Shown piece after piece: positions 37,849 to 47,798 of a stretch of 54,669 nt of DNA; position 1 is the stretch's first letter; each line of letters begins with the position of its first letter. The position numbers and the translations under genes were made by a program. The stretch is from Rhodospirillales bacterium (GTDB lineage Bacteria > Pseudomonadota > Alphaproteobacteria > Rhodospirillales > Casp-alpha2), in the NCBI GenBank assembly GCA_028825025.1, contig JAPKAX010000002.1, positions 1-54,669 on the forward strand, written 5' to 3'. A model generated the notes under the pieces. It made no database searches. It was not told the DNA's origin and saw nothing but the letters and a program-made list of their open reading frames with translations.

Positions 37849-39941
37849 GTGTCATCTCCGATACAAACGTTGGCTATTAATTCACCCGTTGCTTCGGGGG
37901 TCAAAGACCAGTCATGGGGAACCAAAATTGTTGAATGGGCTTCTTCAATGATCAGGGGGCCATATAAAAGAGTTCCCGTTTCAAGGGATGCGCGCTCAAT
38001 AATGGGGACATCATGCCAACGGCTTTGGCTGTAAATTCGGCGATGACCGCGGGGCTTTCCATCCCCTGATGCAATGTTGTTGGTTTTTGGTTTAGCCAAA
38101 GTGCCAATCGCACTCATCCGCAAATTAATGATCTCGGGTGTGGCAGACGTGTCGGAATGGGCGAACTGGGCTTGGTGTAGTTCGTGAAAAGTAGCGACGG
38201 CGCTTTCCAAATCATCGGTATTGATGAACGGGGTTGCGATCTCGTAAGCTTGACCTCTGTAGCGTAAATCGAGGGTGTAGGCGAGTTTTTGGTCTTTCTC
38301 CGCAATGCCGTCGGCGCTTAAGCGTTTAAGTCCTTCGGCACTTAATATGGCGATGGTTTTGGCGAGCTCTTCCTTCGCTCCCGCATCGGCGTTCATCAGC
38401 TGGGCACTAGTTAAATCGTGAGCAATATCGGCATATAACATTCCCCATGCGCTTAACGTTCCGGGATCACTTGGGAAGATCACCTGTTTCATATCAAGTT
38501 CTTTCGCTGTATCGCAGGCATGTAACCCGCCGGCTCCACCGAACGAAATTAAAGCAAAATCTTCTGGGTCGAGACCCTTTTCAAATAACGATAATCGGAT
38601 CGCGCTGGCCATATGTGCGACAGCAATCTGGGCAATGCCTTCCGCTGTTTCTTCAAGGTCTAGTTTTAAGGGCACAGCCACATCTGTGGTAACCGCTTGC
38701 TGTGCCGCTGTAGCATTTAAGCGCATGGCACCGCCTAGAAAATGGAGCGGGTCAATGCGCCCCAAAGTGACGTTGGCATCGGTTACAGTGGGGCGTTTGC
38801 CGCCCCGGTCATAACATGCTGGGCCGGGGGCAGCGCCCGCACTTTCTGGGCCTACGTATAACCCGCCCGCCGTATCTGTTCCGGCGATCGATCCGCCACC
38901 AGCACCAATGGTGCGCATTTCAACCATCGGCAAACGAACGGGGCATCCGTCGACCTCACCTTGGTTGACCTGATGAACGCGACCGTCTTCAACCAACGAT
39001 ACATCATAACTGGTGCCGCCCATATCGACGGCAACTAAGTTCAAACTGCCCAGCCTGTGAGCAATGGTTTCAGCCGCTTTTGCGCCGCCGCTTGGGCCTG
39101 ATAATAAAAGCCGGGCTGGATGACGTGCCGCCATTTTGGGTGTAGCAACACCGCCATTTGATTGCACCAAATAAACCGGAGCTGTCAGCCCATGATCGGT
39201 CAAGCGGGCTTCTAAGCGTTTCAAGTAATCGCCGACAACAGGCATTAATAAGGCGTTTAGAACGGTTGTTGATGTGCGCTCAAATTCACGAAATTCGGGG
39301 CTGATGTCTGATGAAATTGAGATCCGCATTTGGGGTAAGCATTGTTCAATGATTTGAGCGACACGGCGTTCATGTTCTGGGTTGGCATAAGAATGCAAAA
39401 GCGATACGGCTACCGTCTCAGCCCCACAATCGGTTAGCTGTTGGGCCAAGGCTTTAATATAGTCATCATTAAGCGCGCATTCGATGCTTCCATCGGCTTT
39501 TGTTCGTTCTTTCAAGCCAAACCGTCGTGATCGTGGAATTAATAAAGTGCGCTCTTCGGCTTTGTTGGCATAAACGTGAGTACGCAAATGGCGGCCTATT
39601 TCCAAAACATCTTCAAACCCGGCTGTGGTAATCAGTGCCCCGGTTGGTAATTTGCGCTCTAGAACTGCATTGGTGGCGATGGTTGTACCATGGATTAAGA
39701 TTGATATTTGATCGAAGCTGAAGCTAAACAGCTCGGCAGCTTCTTGTAAGCCGGTCAGCAACCCTTCTGATGGGTCACTTGGCGTTGTGGGCGTTTTGTG
39801 AGCATAATTGATGCCTGTCGCCTCGTTAAGAATTTGTAAGTCGGTGAAGGTACCACCGATATCAACGGCAATTCGGACGCTAGAACTTTGGCTTGTTGTT
39901 GGTTTGGTACTCATAACGGAAATGCGCTCCTGTTTATGCAA
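37845..39941 (-). CDS. hyuA: Hydantoinase A/oxoprolinase family protein
   Basis: 698 aa, VRIAVDIGGTFTDLQIL, HGTTIATNAVLERK, AVDMGGTSYDVSLV, SFGGAGGLHACD. Confidence 0.95.
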   Translation of the reverse strand: MHKQERISVMSTKPTTSQSSSVRIAVDIGGTFTDLQILNEATGINYAHKTPTTPSDPSEGLLTGLQEAAELFSFSFDQISILIHGTTIATNAVLERKLPTGALITTAGFEDVLEIGRHLRTHVYANKAEERTLLIPRSRRFGLKERTKADGSIECALNDDYIKALAQQLTDCGAETVAVSLLHSYANPEHERRVAQIIEQCLPQMRISISSDISPEFREFERTSTTVLNALLMPVVGDYLKRLEARLTDHGLTAPVYLVQSNGGVATPKMAARHPARLLLSGPSGGAKAAETIAHRLGSLNLVAVDMGGTSYDVSLVEDGRVHQVNQGEVDGCPVRLPMVEMRTIGAGGGSIAGTDTAGGLYVGPESAGAAPGPACYDRGGKRPTVTDANVTLGRIDPLHFLGGAMRLNATAAQQAVTTDVAVPLKLDLEETAEGIAQIAVAHMASAIRLSLFEKGLDPEDFALISFGGAGGLHACDTAKELDMKQVIFPSDPGTLSAWGMLYADIAHDLTSAQLMNADAGAKEELAKTIAILSAEGLKRLSADGIAEKDQKLAYTLDLRYRGQAYEIATPFINTDDLESAVATFHELHQAQFAHSDTSATPEIINLRMSAIGTLAKPKTNNIASGDGKPRGHRRIYSQSRWHDVPIIERASLETGTLLYGPLIIEEAHSTILVPHDWSLTPEATGELIANVCIGDDT

Positions 39942-40072
39942 CGTTAATCAACTTCAATGTTATTAGAACACCAAGCCTTGGTAAAGCGTATCAGGGCATT
40001 CGGCTTCTGGCGCAGAGCGTATTTCTATGATATCGAAGGGGTCACTATTCCTTTTTATCTATCGGAACCCAA

Positions 40073-40309
40073 ATGAAACTAATTGTTCTTAATCTACCGC
40101 GCGACTTTAGCCAAACGGACTTGGCCGCATTATTCGAAGCGTATGGAGACGTTAAAGTCTGTAATTTAGTTATGGATGAAGGAACTGCTGGATCAAAAGG
40201 CTTCGGTTTCGTAAATATGGCTCAACAACAAGATGCTGAAATTGCCATCGAAAAGTTGCACGGCAGTAAAGTTGGGAAAAACAAAATCCGTGTCAAAGTG
40301 GCTGATTAA
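40073..40309 (+). CDS. Single-RRM RNA-binding protein
   Basis: 78 aa, RNP2 LIVLNL and RNP1 KGFGFVNM. Confidence 0.92.
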   Translation: MKLIVLNLPRDFSQTDLAALFEAYGDVKVCNLVMDEGTAGSKGFGFVNMAQQQDAEIAIEKLHGSKVGKNKIRVKVAD

Positions 40310-40440
40310 CAGCCCCCTCCCTGACGCTGGTATCATTGCGTTTAAGCCGCAGCTTACTAAAATTCCAATCTACCACTATGTACATGCAAGTTAATCGCAC
40401 CTCACCAACAGAAACGGATAAGCTTTAAAGGAAATGATAA

Positions 40441-40578
40441 ATGAAGACGCGGTTCAGCAAATTAGATCGGCCTATTTTTGTGGACGTGGCTTCCAAATTG
40501 ACTAAGTTTCTCTGTTTAAATTGTGCTGATGGAAGAGAACTGGGTTTTTCGAACGGCACGACGCTCGCTTTCTATTGA
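40441..40578 (+). CDS. Putative 45-aa small protein
   Basis: ATG at 40441 preceded by AAAGGAAATGATAA; MKTRFSKLDRPIFVDVASKLTKFLCLNCADGRELGFSNGTTLAFY*; below the supplied ORF length cutoff. Confidence 0.35.
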   Translation: MKTRFSKLDRPIFVDVASKLTKFLCLNCADGRELGFSNGTTLAFY

Positions 40579-40690
40579 ACAGCATTTGCAATCTAGACGA
40601 CTAAGCTGTACTGACATAGAAGTTTGAGTTTAATAAAGAGCTTTTTTTGCCGCATCTTGTCAGGTCGCCGGCTTTTTGTGGTAGTTTTGT

Positions 40691-41563
40691 ATGTTTAAAA
40701 ATAATGCGATCTTCGGTATTTTACTCATGGTTCTAGCAACGGCTGCCTTAGCGAGCAAGGATGGGATTGTTAAGACCGTACTGGATCAAGTTGATCCGGT
40801 TCAAACGCTTTGGCTTCAATTCATTGGAACATTCGCGGTTATGGCTTTGATCTCAATGCCAAAGCATGGTTTGGCGGCAATTCTTCCGACGTCGCCGGTT
40901 AAGCAGTTTGTGCGGGGGGCGCTTAATGTCACAGCTATTTCAGCATTTTTTATGGCCCTGAAATATATTCCAATAGCTGATGCAACCGCGATGCTTTTGT
41001 TTGCTCCCATTGTAGTGACAATCTTGTCGCCATTTCTTTTAGGTGAGAAAATCGGCCCGTTACGGATCATCGCCGCCGCCTTCGGTTTTTGTGGCGTACT
41101 TACCATTCTTCGGCCCGGGTTTTCGGACGACCTGACTGGTTATTATTTTGGCCTTACAGCGGGTATTTTTTTGGGGCTCTTTTTTATTGCAAACAGGCGG
41201 CTGGCTGGGGCACAACATTATTTGTTGGATATTACGCATAATGCTATGATGGGTGCATTGGCTTTAACACCATTTATGTTCCTGATTTGGGAGCCGGTAC
41301 CGGCATCGCTAAACGTGAAAATGACGCTCATCGTTGCACTTGCCGTTATCGGGCAGGGGTTCATGATATCGTCGTTTAAATTTGCCCCCGCAGCCGTCAT
41401 ATCGCCGTACTCATACACGATGCTGATTTTCTCTGCGTTAATCGGGTATTTTGTATTCGACACGCTACCTGATGCTGTTAGCTGGATTGGAATGACGCTG
41501 ATTGTCGGGTCGGGTCTGTATATCGCGTACCGTGAACAGCGGCTTATGAAAAACCATAAATGA
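40691..41563 (+). CDS. EamA/DMT family transporter
   Basis: 290 aa, ~10 TM, two EamA repeats. Confidence 0.9.
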   Translation: MFKNNAIFGILLMVLATAALASKDGIVKTVLDQVDPVQTLWLQFIGTFAVMALISMPKHGLAAILPTSPVKQFVRGALNVTAISAFFMALKYIPIADATAMLLFAPIVVTILSPFLLGEKIGPLRIIAAAFGFCGVLTILRPGFSDDLTGYYFGLTAGIFLGLFFIANRRLAGAQHYLLDITHNAMMGALALTPFMFLIWEPVPASLNVKMTLIVALAVIGQGFMISSFKFAPAAVISPYSYTMLIFSALIGYFVFDTLPDAVSWIGMTLIVGSGLYIAYREQRLMKNHK

Positions 41564-41800
41564 GCCCCTCCTTAACAACACCCTTTGTCAACAAATAAAC
41601 ATAAAAGCGAGCTTTTCTCACACTTTTAATATTGGAGACGTCTTAAAGAATTATTTAGTCTTTGCAACTTCAATAGATTAAAGCATACATAGACTTCAAT
41701 TCTAAAAGTAATTTTTTTTGATCACAAACACGTATTCAATTGCTCAATTTCAAGAAATGCAGGCGGCCTTGCAACCAGTATGTATAAAGAAGAAAACTAG

Positions 41801-43993
41801 ATGAATAAAATGAAAGTGTCGGAAGTTATTAAAGGTGTTTACTGGTTGGAAATACCTGAAGCAGACCTTTTTATTCTTTGTGGATGTCCAGAGGATGTGA
41901 CCAAACATTTAATGCGCCTTAGCCTAATTGTTCCAACTGAACGGGACGGTGTCACTTTCGAGACGGGCCCGAATGCAATACTGCTTTCAGATGTCGCGTT
42001 GCAAAACGGAAAATTTTGTAACCTTGCGGAATTCCCTGTTCTTCAAATGCTTTATAACCAGGGAATGATAATTCCCAACCATCCCAACAATTCTGGAATT
42101 AAGCCTCTCCTTATCGGGGCTAAAGATCAAATTGATTCGCAGATGGAGTACATTTATAGAGGAAATTATGGCATGGTCTCGGAAGAGGAGATCATCGCCA
42201 CAGGCGAAACTCCCGAGCGCGCTAAAATGATCATGCGTATGAAGCTTAAATTCGCATTTGGGAAAATTCTTTCGTCTGATGAGTTATTAGATCACACAGT
42301 TGTGGGTGAGGAAACTGTTGAAGTTCGCAACGGCGTTTTTGTTGCCCGGACCAGAACCAACGTATTTGAATTTAGCTATGAGAATGAAAAAGTTACGATA
42401 GACCTTACAATAAAACGAGGCCGAAATGATCGATCGGCCTATCCATTAGGATTTCAAAGCATTCCCAGAGACTATTTCTCGGTCATCCATTCGGGCCAAG
42501 GCGATGGTTGGGACATCAATCGTCCATGCATGGCAAGTATTGTTATGTATCAGGGTAAAATCTACTTAATAGATGCTGGGCCAAATATAGCTTATAGCCT
42601 TACCGTTTTGGGTATCAGTATAAATGAAATCGAAGGTATTTTTCATACTCATTGCCATGACGATCACTTCGCTGGAATTACCAGCCTCATTCGCACAGAC
42701 AAGCGAATTAAGTATTACGCAACTCCATTGGTCCGCGCTTCTGTTTTCAAGAAACTTTCCGCATTACTGTCTATGGACGAAGATCGAATCTCCAATTTTT
42801 TTGAGATTATAGATCTGGAATTTGATACCTGGAACGACATTGGAGGTCTGGAAGTACGACCGTTTTTATCGCCTCATCCTGTAGAAACAAGCGCATTTAT
42901 TTTCAGGGTATTCTGGGAAAGCCGATATTTAACCTATGCGCACATGGCAGACATTGTTTCTCTCTCTGTTCTTGAGAACATGATTACCAGCGATGATGAT
43001 GCGCCCGGTATATCTCAGGAAGTTTTTGACAGTACAAAGGAACAATATTTAATCGAGGTTGATCTAAAGAAAATCGACATTGGCGGCGGCATGATACATG
43101 GAGAAATTGAGGATTTTGAAGACGATCAATCCGGCAAAATCGTTCTCGCTCACCGCTCGGTCCCGCTAACAAATAAACAAAAGGAAATCGGATCAAGTGC
43201 CCCTTTTGGGGTCGTTGACACGTTGGTTCCGGATGATTCAGGAAATCTCCGACGTTTCGCTTTTGCGTTTCTGAATATGTATTTTCAAAACCTAGATCGT
43301 CACTATCTAAGAACACTTCTCAACAATCCTATTGTCGAGTTTTCCCCTGGATCAATTATTCTACGCAAAGGCCGTACTCCTGAGAATATCTATCTAATCA
43401 TAACTGGTACCGTAGAAAAAATTAGATCTGACGACAATGTTTACAATATTATTTCAGCGGGCGGTTTGATTGGCGAATACACGGGAATTCACGGGCTTCC
43501 GTCCAAATCAGCCTATCGGACGATCAATTATGCGCGCGCACTACGTATTACGGCCCCCGCATACAAGGCGTTGATCGAGAAAAATAATCTAAGTGCATTA
43601 ATCAATGAACGGGCAAAAAACAGAGAAATATTAGAGCGTTCTTGGTTGTTTGGGGAATCAGTTTCTCCGCCGGTCTTAAACAAGATTGCCGATGTCATGA
43701 CTTTGCGCTCTTATGGTAAAAACAAGGATCTTAACGATTTATCAACGGACGCTATTTTTATCGTCGGTTCGGGTAGCTTAGAGCAAATACAGGGTCACCA
43801 CGTATCTGCCACAATTAGCCAACGCAACTTCTTTGGTGAGGAACAGGTATTATTTGGAGAAACCAACAAGTTCAAATATAGGACTGCCGAGCCCTGCCAG
43901 ATCTACGAAATTCCCAAAGAAGTGATCAATGAAGTACCAATCATTATGTGGAAAATGCTTGAATCATACGAATTCAGAAACCTAGAAAAGTGA
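41801..43993 (+). CDS. Metallo-beta-lactamase-fold protein with C-terminal cyclic-nucleotide-binding-like domains
   Basis: 730 aa; HTHCHDDHFAGI (HxHxDH), SPHPVETSAFIF, YAHMAD, IVLAHRS metal-ligand pattern; CNB-like stretches VEFSPGSIILRKGRTPENIYLIITGTVEKI...GGLIGEYTGI and RNFFGEEQVLFG. Confidence 0.8.
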   Translation: MNKMKVSEVIKGVYWLEIPEADLFILCGCPEDVTKHLMRLSLIVPTERDGVTFETGPNAILLSDVALQNGKFCNLAEFPVLQMLYNQGMIIPNHPNNSGIKPLLIGAKDQIDSQMEYIYRGNYGMVSEEEIIATGETPERAKMIMRMKLKFAFGKILSSDELLDHTVVGEETVEVRNGVFVARTRTNVFEFSYENEKVTIDLTIKRGRNDRSAYPLGFQSIPRDYFSVIHSGQGDGWDINRPCMASIVMYQGKIYLIDAGPNIAYSLTVLGISINEIEGIFHTHCHDDHFAGITSLIRTDKRIKYYATPLVRASVFKKLSALLSMDEDRISNFFEIIDLEFDTWNDIGGLEVRPFLSPHPVETSAFIFRVFWESRYLTYAHMADIVSLSVLENMITSDDDAPGISQEVFDSTKEQYLIEVDLKKIDIGGGMIHGEIEDFEDDQSGKIVLAHRSVPLTNKQKEIGSSAPFGVVDTLVPDDSGNLRRFAFAFLNMYFQNLDRHYLRTLLNNPIVEFSPGSIILRKGRTPENIYLIITGTVEKIRSDDNVYNIISAGGLIGEYTGIHGLPSKSAYRTINYARALRITAPAYKALIEKNNLSALINERAKNREILERSWLFGESVSPPVLNKIADVMTLRSYGKNKDLNDLSTDAIFIVGSGSLEQIQGHHVSATISQRNFFGEEQVLFGETNKFKYRTAEPCQIYEIPKEVINEVPIIMWKMLESYEFRNLEK

Positions 43994-44623
43994 ACATAAG
44001 ACAGAGTCTGAAAGATTGATTCACATTGTTAGTTTGAATAAACCTTGCCATGCCTGAAGCCGTCTAGGGGACGGATTAATGTAATATTGGTAAATGAGAA
44101 AACGTCCGCTTTGGGCTGCCATCTCAACTGTTCCTGATCAAGCTCGCATGTACAATATCATTTCAAAAATTGTGTTATGGGGTGCTAATCTTGATTTTTG
44201 TGTCGTCATAAATGGCTACTTCATACCGTGGTCAACAGGCAGGGCTATCGATATATATGAGCTGTTTACCTTCGAAGCATATACGGACGGTAAAACACGT
44301 TAATCCTAGCTAACACCCGTGGTTACCGGAATGCCGTCAACGATGGGTGGAATGAGCAACATGTTTAATCAGGGCTATCTGCATGACAGTGGTATGGTGA
44401 AAGCGATGTTAATCATTAGCAGAGTGTGGATTAGGGACAAGATTATGAGGGTATGAACTGTTAATAATATCAATCGCGACAATACTAAAAACGAATGTTA
44501 CAACTTAAAACTACATACCCTAAACCTTCTCAAACATTCTTACCGAACACACCTTTACATGGTAAATTTGACTGATTACGATTGTATGTGGAGTTAGCTA
44601 TCGGCAATACCGAGGAGGACGAA

Positions 44624-44837
44624 ATAAATATATTAGGAAGATTGAAGAAATCGACAGAGGTCTCTTTAGGTTTCAGCATAGTAGTTGTTCTTTTGCTACT
44701 TATCGCGATAGTAGGTTGTGCTCAAATCAACATGTAAATGATAAGACAATTTGCAAAAAAAACCATCAAAATAGTTTCTGAGGCACGAAACGTTCTTGTG
44801 CTCGATCACATGAATGTTATTGGTTCCAGATGCTAAG
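44624..44837 (+). pseudogene. N-terminal remnant of a methyl-accepting chemotaxis protein
   Basis: GGAGG then ATA at start position, INILGRLKKSTEVSLGFSIVVVLLLLIAIVGCAQINM*, then frame-shifted TIKIVSEARNVLVLDHMN...; typical MCP first TM and early sensor helix. Confidence 0.5.
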
Positions 44838-45009
44838 GGCTATACGGTCTATCCAAGTTTGGGTGTGTAAGCTCATTTAGTCTAAGTTTGCAGTTATATC
44901 TGTCCTCAATATTTGGGGGCGGATATAATCGGACTGCCAGATTTAACCTGCTTGACCATAATGATGTACATCAGATTTTCATACTGTCGCAAGTCAGATT
45001 TAAGCAGAG

Positions 45010-46353
45010 TCAAATCGAGGAAAGCATTTGCCCTAACGCAATCAGTTTTCCATCGGAAAAGGCGTTACCGACTAATTGTATGGAAACGGGTAGCCCGTGA
45101 TCAAGCGCTGGGATTGGGAAGGCGAGAGCGGGAAGACCCGCGGCGTTGGCGAGAGCCGTGAAGTCAGCTTGAGAGGCTGGTGCCGGTGAAACATGGGGGA
45201 AGGCGCGCTGCGGTGTGGTTGGCAAAATAATCGCGTCTAGACCCTGAAGTTCACGACAGACGCCCGATCGAACTTCACTCAGGCAACGATAAGCGGCAGC
45301 AACTTTAGAGCCGGGGGCTGTCCGACCATATGAAATCATATCTCGAAAACTATCAGAAAACCCGTCAGCATCCTTATCCAATGCGGCTCCGAGCAGATGC
45401 CCGGCCTCCGCTTCAGATATCAATAGACCCGCGCGCCGCAGTCGCGTCGGCTGCCATTCCGATAGATCCACCGACAAAGTTTGAATTCCAACGGCTTGGA
45501 TTGCAGAAAGCAAGTGATTGAAAGCAGCTTTTACTTCAGGCTCACAGTCGGCCAACAAGGTATCGTTCGGAACACCCAAAACGATGTCGCTCAAATTAGT
45601 GCTTGGTTGATGTGCTGTCCAACCGTCCGGAGCCCGACAGCTATCTATACAATCAGGATCGTATTTTGCAAGAACGCTTAAGGCCAGTGTAAGGTCAGTG
45701 CTGTTTGTAGCGATCGGTCCAATAGTGTCCAGGGTCCACGACAAATGAAACAACCCACGATTACTGATCAGCCCCGCGGTCGGCTTCAAACCCCACAAGC
45801 CACAATAGGCTGCAGGTATGCGAACGGAGCCCATGGTATCCGAACCAAGCGTAATCGGAACGATCCCGGCAGCTACAGTTGCGGCTGATCCGCCGCTTGA
45901 CCCCCCGGGTGTAAAGCCCGGTGCTAATGGGTTCTGGCATTGTCCCCAAAACGGATTGTCTGTGGTCCCACCAAGTGCACCTTCATGCATATTCAGGGTG
46001 CCCAGGATAATCGCTCCAGCTGATTGAAGGAGCTTTACAACAAAGGCGTCCTCAGTCGCAATACGATTTGAAAATGCGCGAATACCAGCCGTTGTCGCGA
46101 TGCCGTATCGTGCTATATTTCCCTTGATCGCAACTGGAATTCCATCCAGCGGGCCTAGGCTGTTGTCTCCCAATCGCCGTGCATCACTGGCTATCGCATC
46201 GGCACGGGCGGTCTCAGGTGTCGTCTCAATAAAAGCCTTTAACTGGGGATCTTTCTGGGCAATCTCATCGAACGCAGCATCAATCAACGCCAAGGCAGTT
46301 GTCCGGCCAGAGCAAAGTGCGTTGCTCAGGGTTATAGCAGTCGTTTCACTCAT
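45010..46353 (-). CDS. Amidase (amidase signature family)
   Basis: 447 aa, GIPVAIKGN, GFTPGGSSGGSAATVAAG, LGSDTMGSVRIPAAYCGLWGLKPT. Confidence 0.92.
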   Translation of the reverse strand: MSETTAITLSNALCSGRTTALALIDAAFDEIAQKDPQLKAFIETTPETARADAIASDARRLGDNSLGPLDGIPVAIKGNIARYGIATTAGIRAFSNRIATEDAFVVKLLQSAGAIILGTLNMHEGALGGTTDNPFWGQCQNPLAPGFTPGGSSGGSAATVAAGIVPITLGSDTMGSVRIPAAYCGLWGLKPTAGLISNRGLFHLSWTLDTIGPIATNSTDLTLALSVLAKYDPDCIDSCRAPDGWTAHQPSTNLSDIVLGVPNDTLLADCEPEVKAAFNHLLSAIQAVGIQTLSVDLSEWQPTRLRRAGLLISEAEAGHLLGAALDKDADGFSDSFRDMISYGRTAPGSKVAAAYRCLSEVRSGVCRELQGLDAIILPTTPQRAFPHVSPAPASQADFTALANAAGLPALAFPIPALDHGLPVSIQLVGNAFSDGKLIALGQMLSSI

Positions 46354-47798
46354 TTAACATGCGTCCGTTGATCAATCAGCCGGATCGGCTTTTGCCTACT
46401 TTCAATCTGAGTCAAGTCTGCAAGAGCCCCGGGGTCAGCCAATTTTACAGTGATATCAACGCCCAATCGAGTTCGCAACAGTGCTTCAAACGCCTCGACT
46501 GAGGCAGAGGTATCACCGCGTGTTTCTATCATTACGGTCAGGTCCTCCCGACCTTCTTTTCGTTTCAGCATACAAATGTATTCGCTGCTTAACTCAGCAT
46601 GGTTTTCGGTCAGAATGGCTCCGATACCAGTCGGAAAGATATTAATCCCCCGCAGCTTCACCATATTGTCGCTTCGCCCCTGAAACCCAGCTATTCGACG
46701 CAGGTTAATATCAAGCGGCGAACCATCCAATCGAAAGGCCGAGACGTCATGTGTATTAAAACGGATGATTGGAAAAATATCGTCTTTATAAAGGCACGTA
46801 CATACCATATTGCCACTCATGCCGTCATCGACCGGTCGACCACTATCAATATCAAGAATTTCAATGAATTGAGCATCTTCTTGGACATAAAGGCCCGCAT
46901 GGTCTGGACCCTCACCAGCAATCGCTCCAGTATCACCGACCCCATACCAGTCAAAGACCTCAGCGCCGCCCCAAGCTTCGGACATAGCGCTATGGCTTTC
47001 GGCACCAATATGACCGGAAATCGTGCCAATTTTAATATCGTGACCGGGCTCTAATCCGGCCGCTCGGGCGACTTCGGAAAGGTGCTTGATATAATCTCCA
47101 AAGCCCAAAAGAACGTTTGTTCCAAAGGCTTTCATAAGATCAACTTGATTGGCAGAACGCGTTTCCACCCCCGTACCTGCCGAAAGAAAGTGCGCCCCAA
47201 TCCAGTGCAATATGGTTTCGCGAACATAATGACCACCATTGACCAACCCATGTCCGTAGACAGAATGCACAACATCGTCGCGGTTAATTCCCTGCAACGC
47301 ATATAATCGTGCCAAAAGAAGGTTTTGAATTTCCCTGCTTTTCGGCCCGTACAAAAGCGGTTGTGGCCGACCGGTTGTTCCGGTGGTTGTTTGAAATATC
47401 AGTGGTGGGCGCATTTCCGGGGTATAAGCTTCAAGGCCATGAAAATCGCCCATTGGTGGGTGTAACTCGACTGAAATCATCAAATCACTTTTCGAATAGA
47501 CCGGCAAACGCGTGATATCGTCAAGCGAGCGGATGTCACCATGCTCAATGCCCTGAGCGCCCCACAGTCGTTGATAAAAAGGTACCTTCCATGCAAAATC
47601 CATAACGTGTTTAAACCGTTTATTCTGGAGCGCCCTCAGCTCATCCCGGCTCAGTCGCTTGAAGCGCTCGACAAAATCTTCAGGGCGGCCATATTCGGCG
47701 ATAAGCGTCGGATAGTCGACGGCATCGAAATAATTTAACTGCGTCATCCGTGAAATTATCCTTGTTTTGCGAAGGTCATGAATTTCTAGTCGGTGCAT
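46350..47798 (-). CDS. Phenylacetate-CoA ligase-like adenylate-forming enzyme
   Basis: 482 aa PaaK-like, FQTTTGTTGRPQPLLYG, FDWYGVGDTGAIAGEG, GRSDNMVKLRGINIFP; start may be 47749 (MTQLNYFD). Confidence 0.88.
   Translation of the reverse strand: MHRLEIHDLRKTRIISRMTQLNYFDAVDYPTLIAEYGRPEDFVERFKRLSRDELRALQNKRFKHVMDFAWKVPFYQRLWGAQGIEHGDIRSLDDITRLPVYSKSDLMISVELHPPMGDFHGLEAYTPEMRPPLIFQTTTGTTGRPQPLLYGPKSREIQNLLLARLYALQGINRDDVVHSVYGHGLVNGGHYVRETILHWIGAHFLSAGTGVETRSANQVDLMKAFGTNVLLGFGDYIKHLSEVARAAGLEPGHDIKIGTISGHIGAESHSAMSEAWGGAEVFDWYGVGDTGAIAGEGPDHAGLYVQEDAQFIEILDIDSGRPVDDGMSGNMVCTCLYKDDIFPIIRFNTHDVSAFRLDGSPLDINLRRIAGFQGRSDNMVKLRGINIFPTGIGAILTENHAELSSEYICMLKRKEGREDLTVMIETRGDTSASVEAFEALLRTRLGVDITVKLADPGALADLTQIESRQKPIRLIDQRTHVK

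Noticed and set aside
44094-44303. 69-aa ORF downstream of the MBL/CNB gene
   Set aside because: No recognisable motif or clear SD; lies in an apparently decayed spacer
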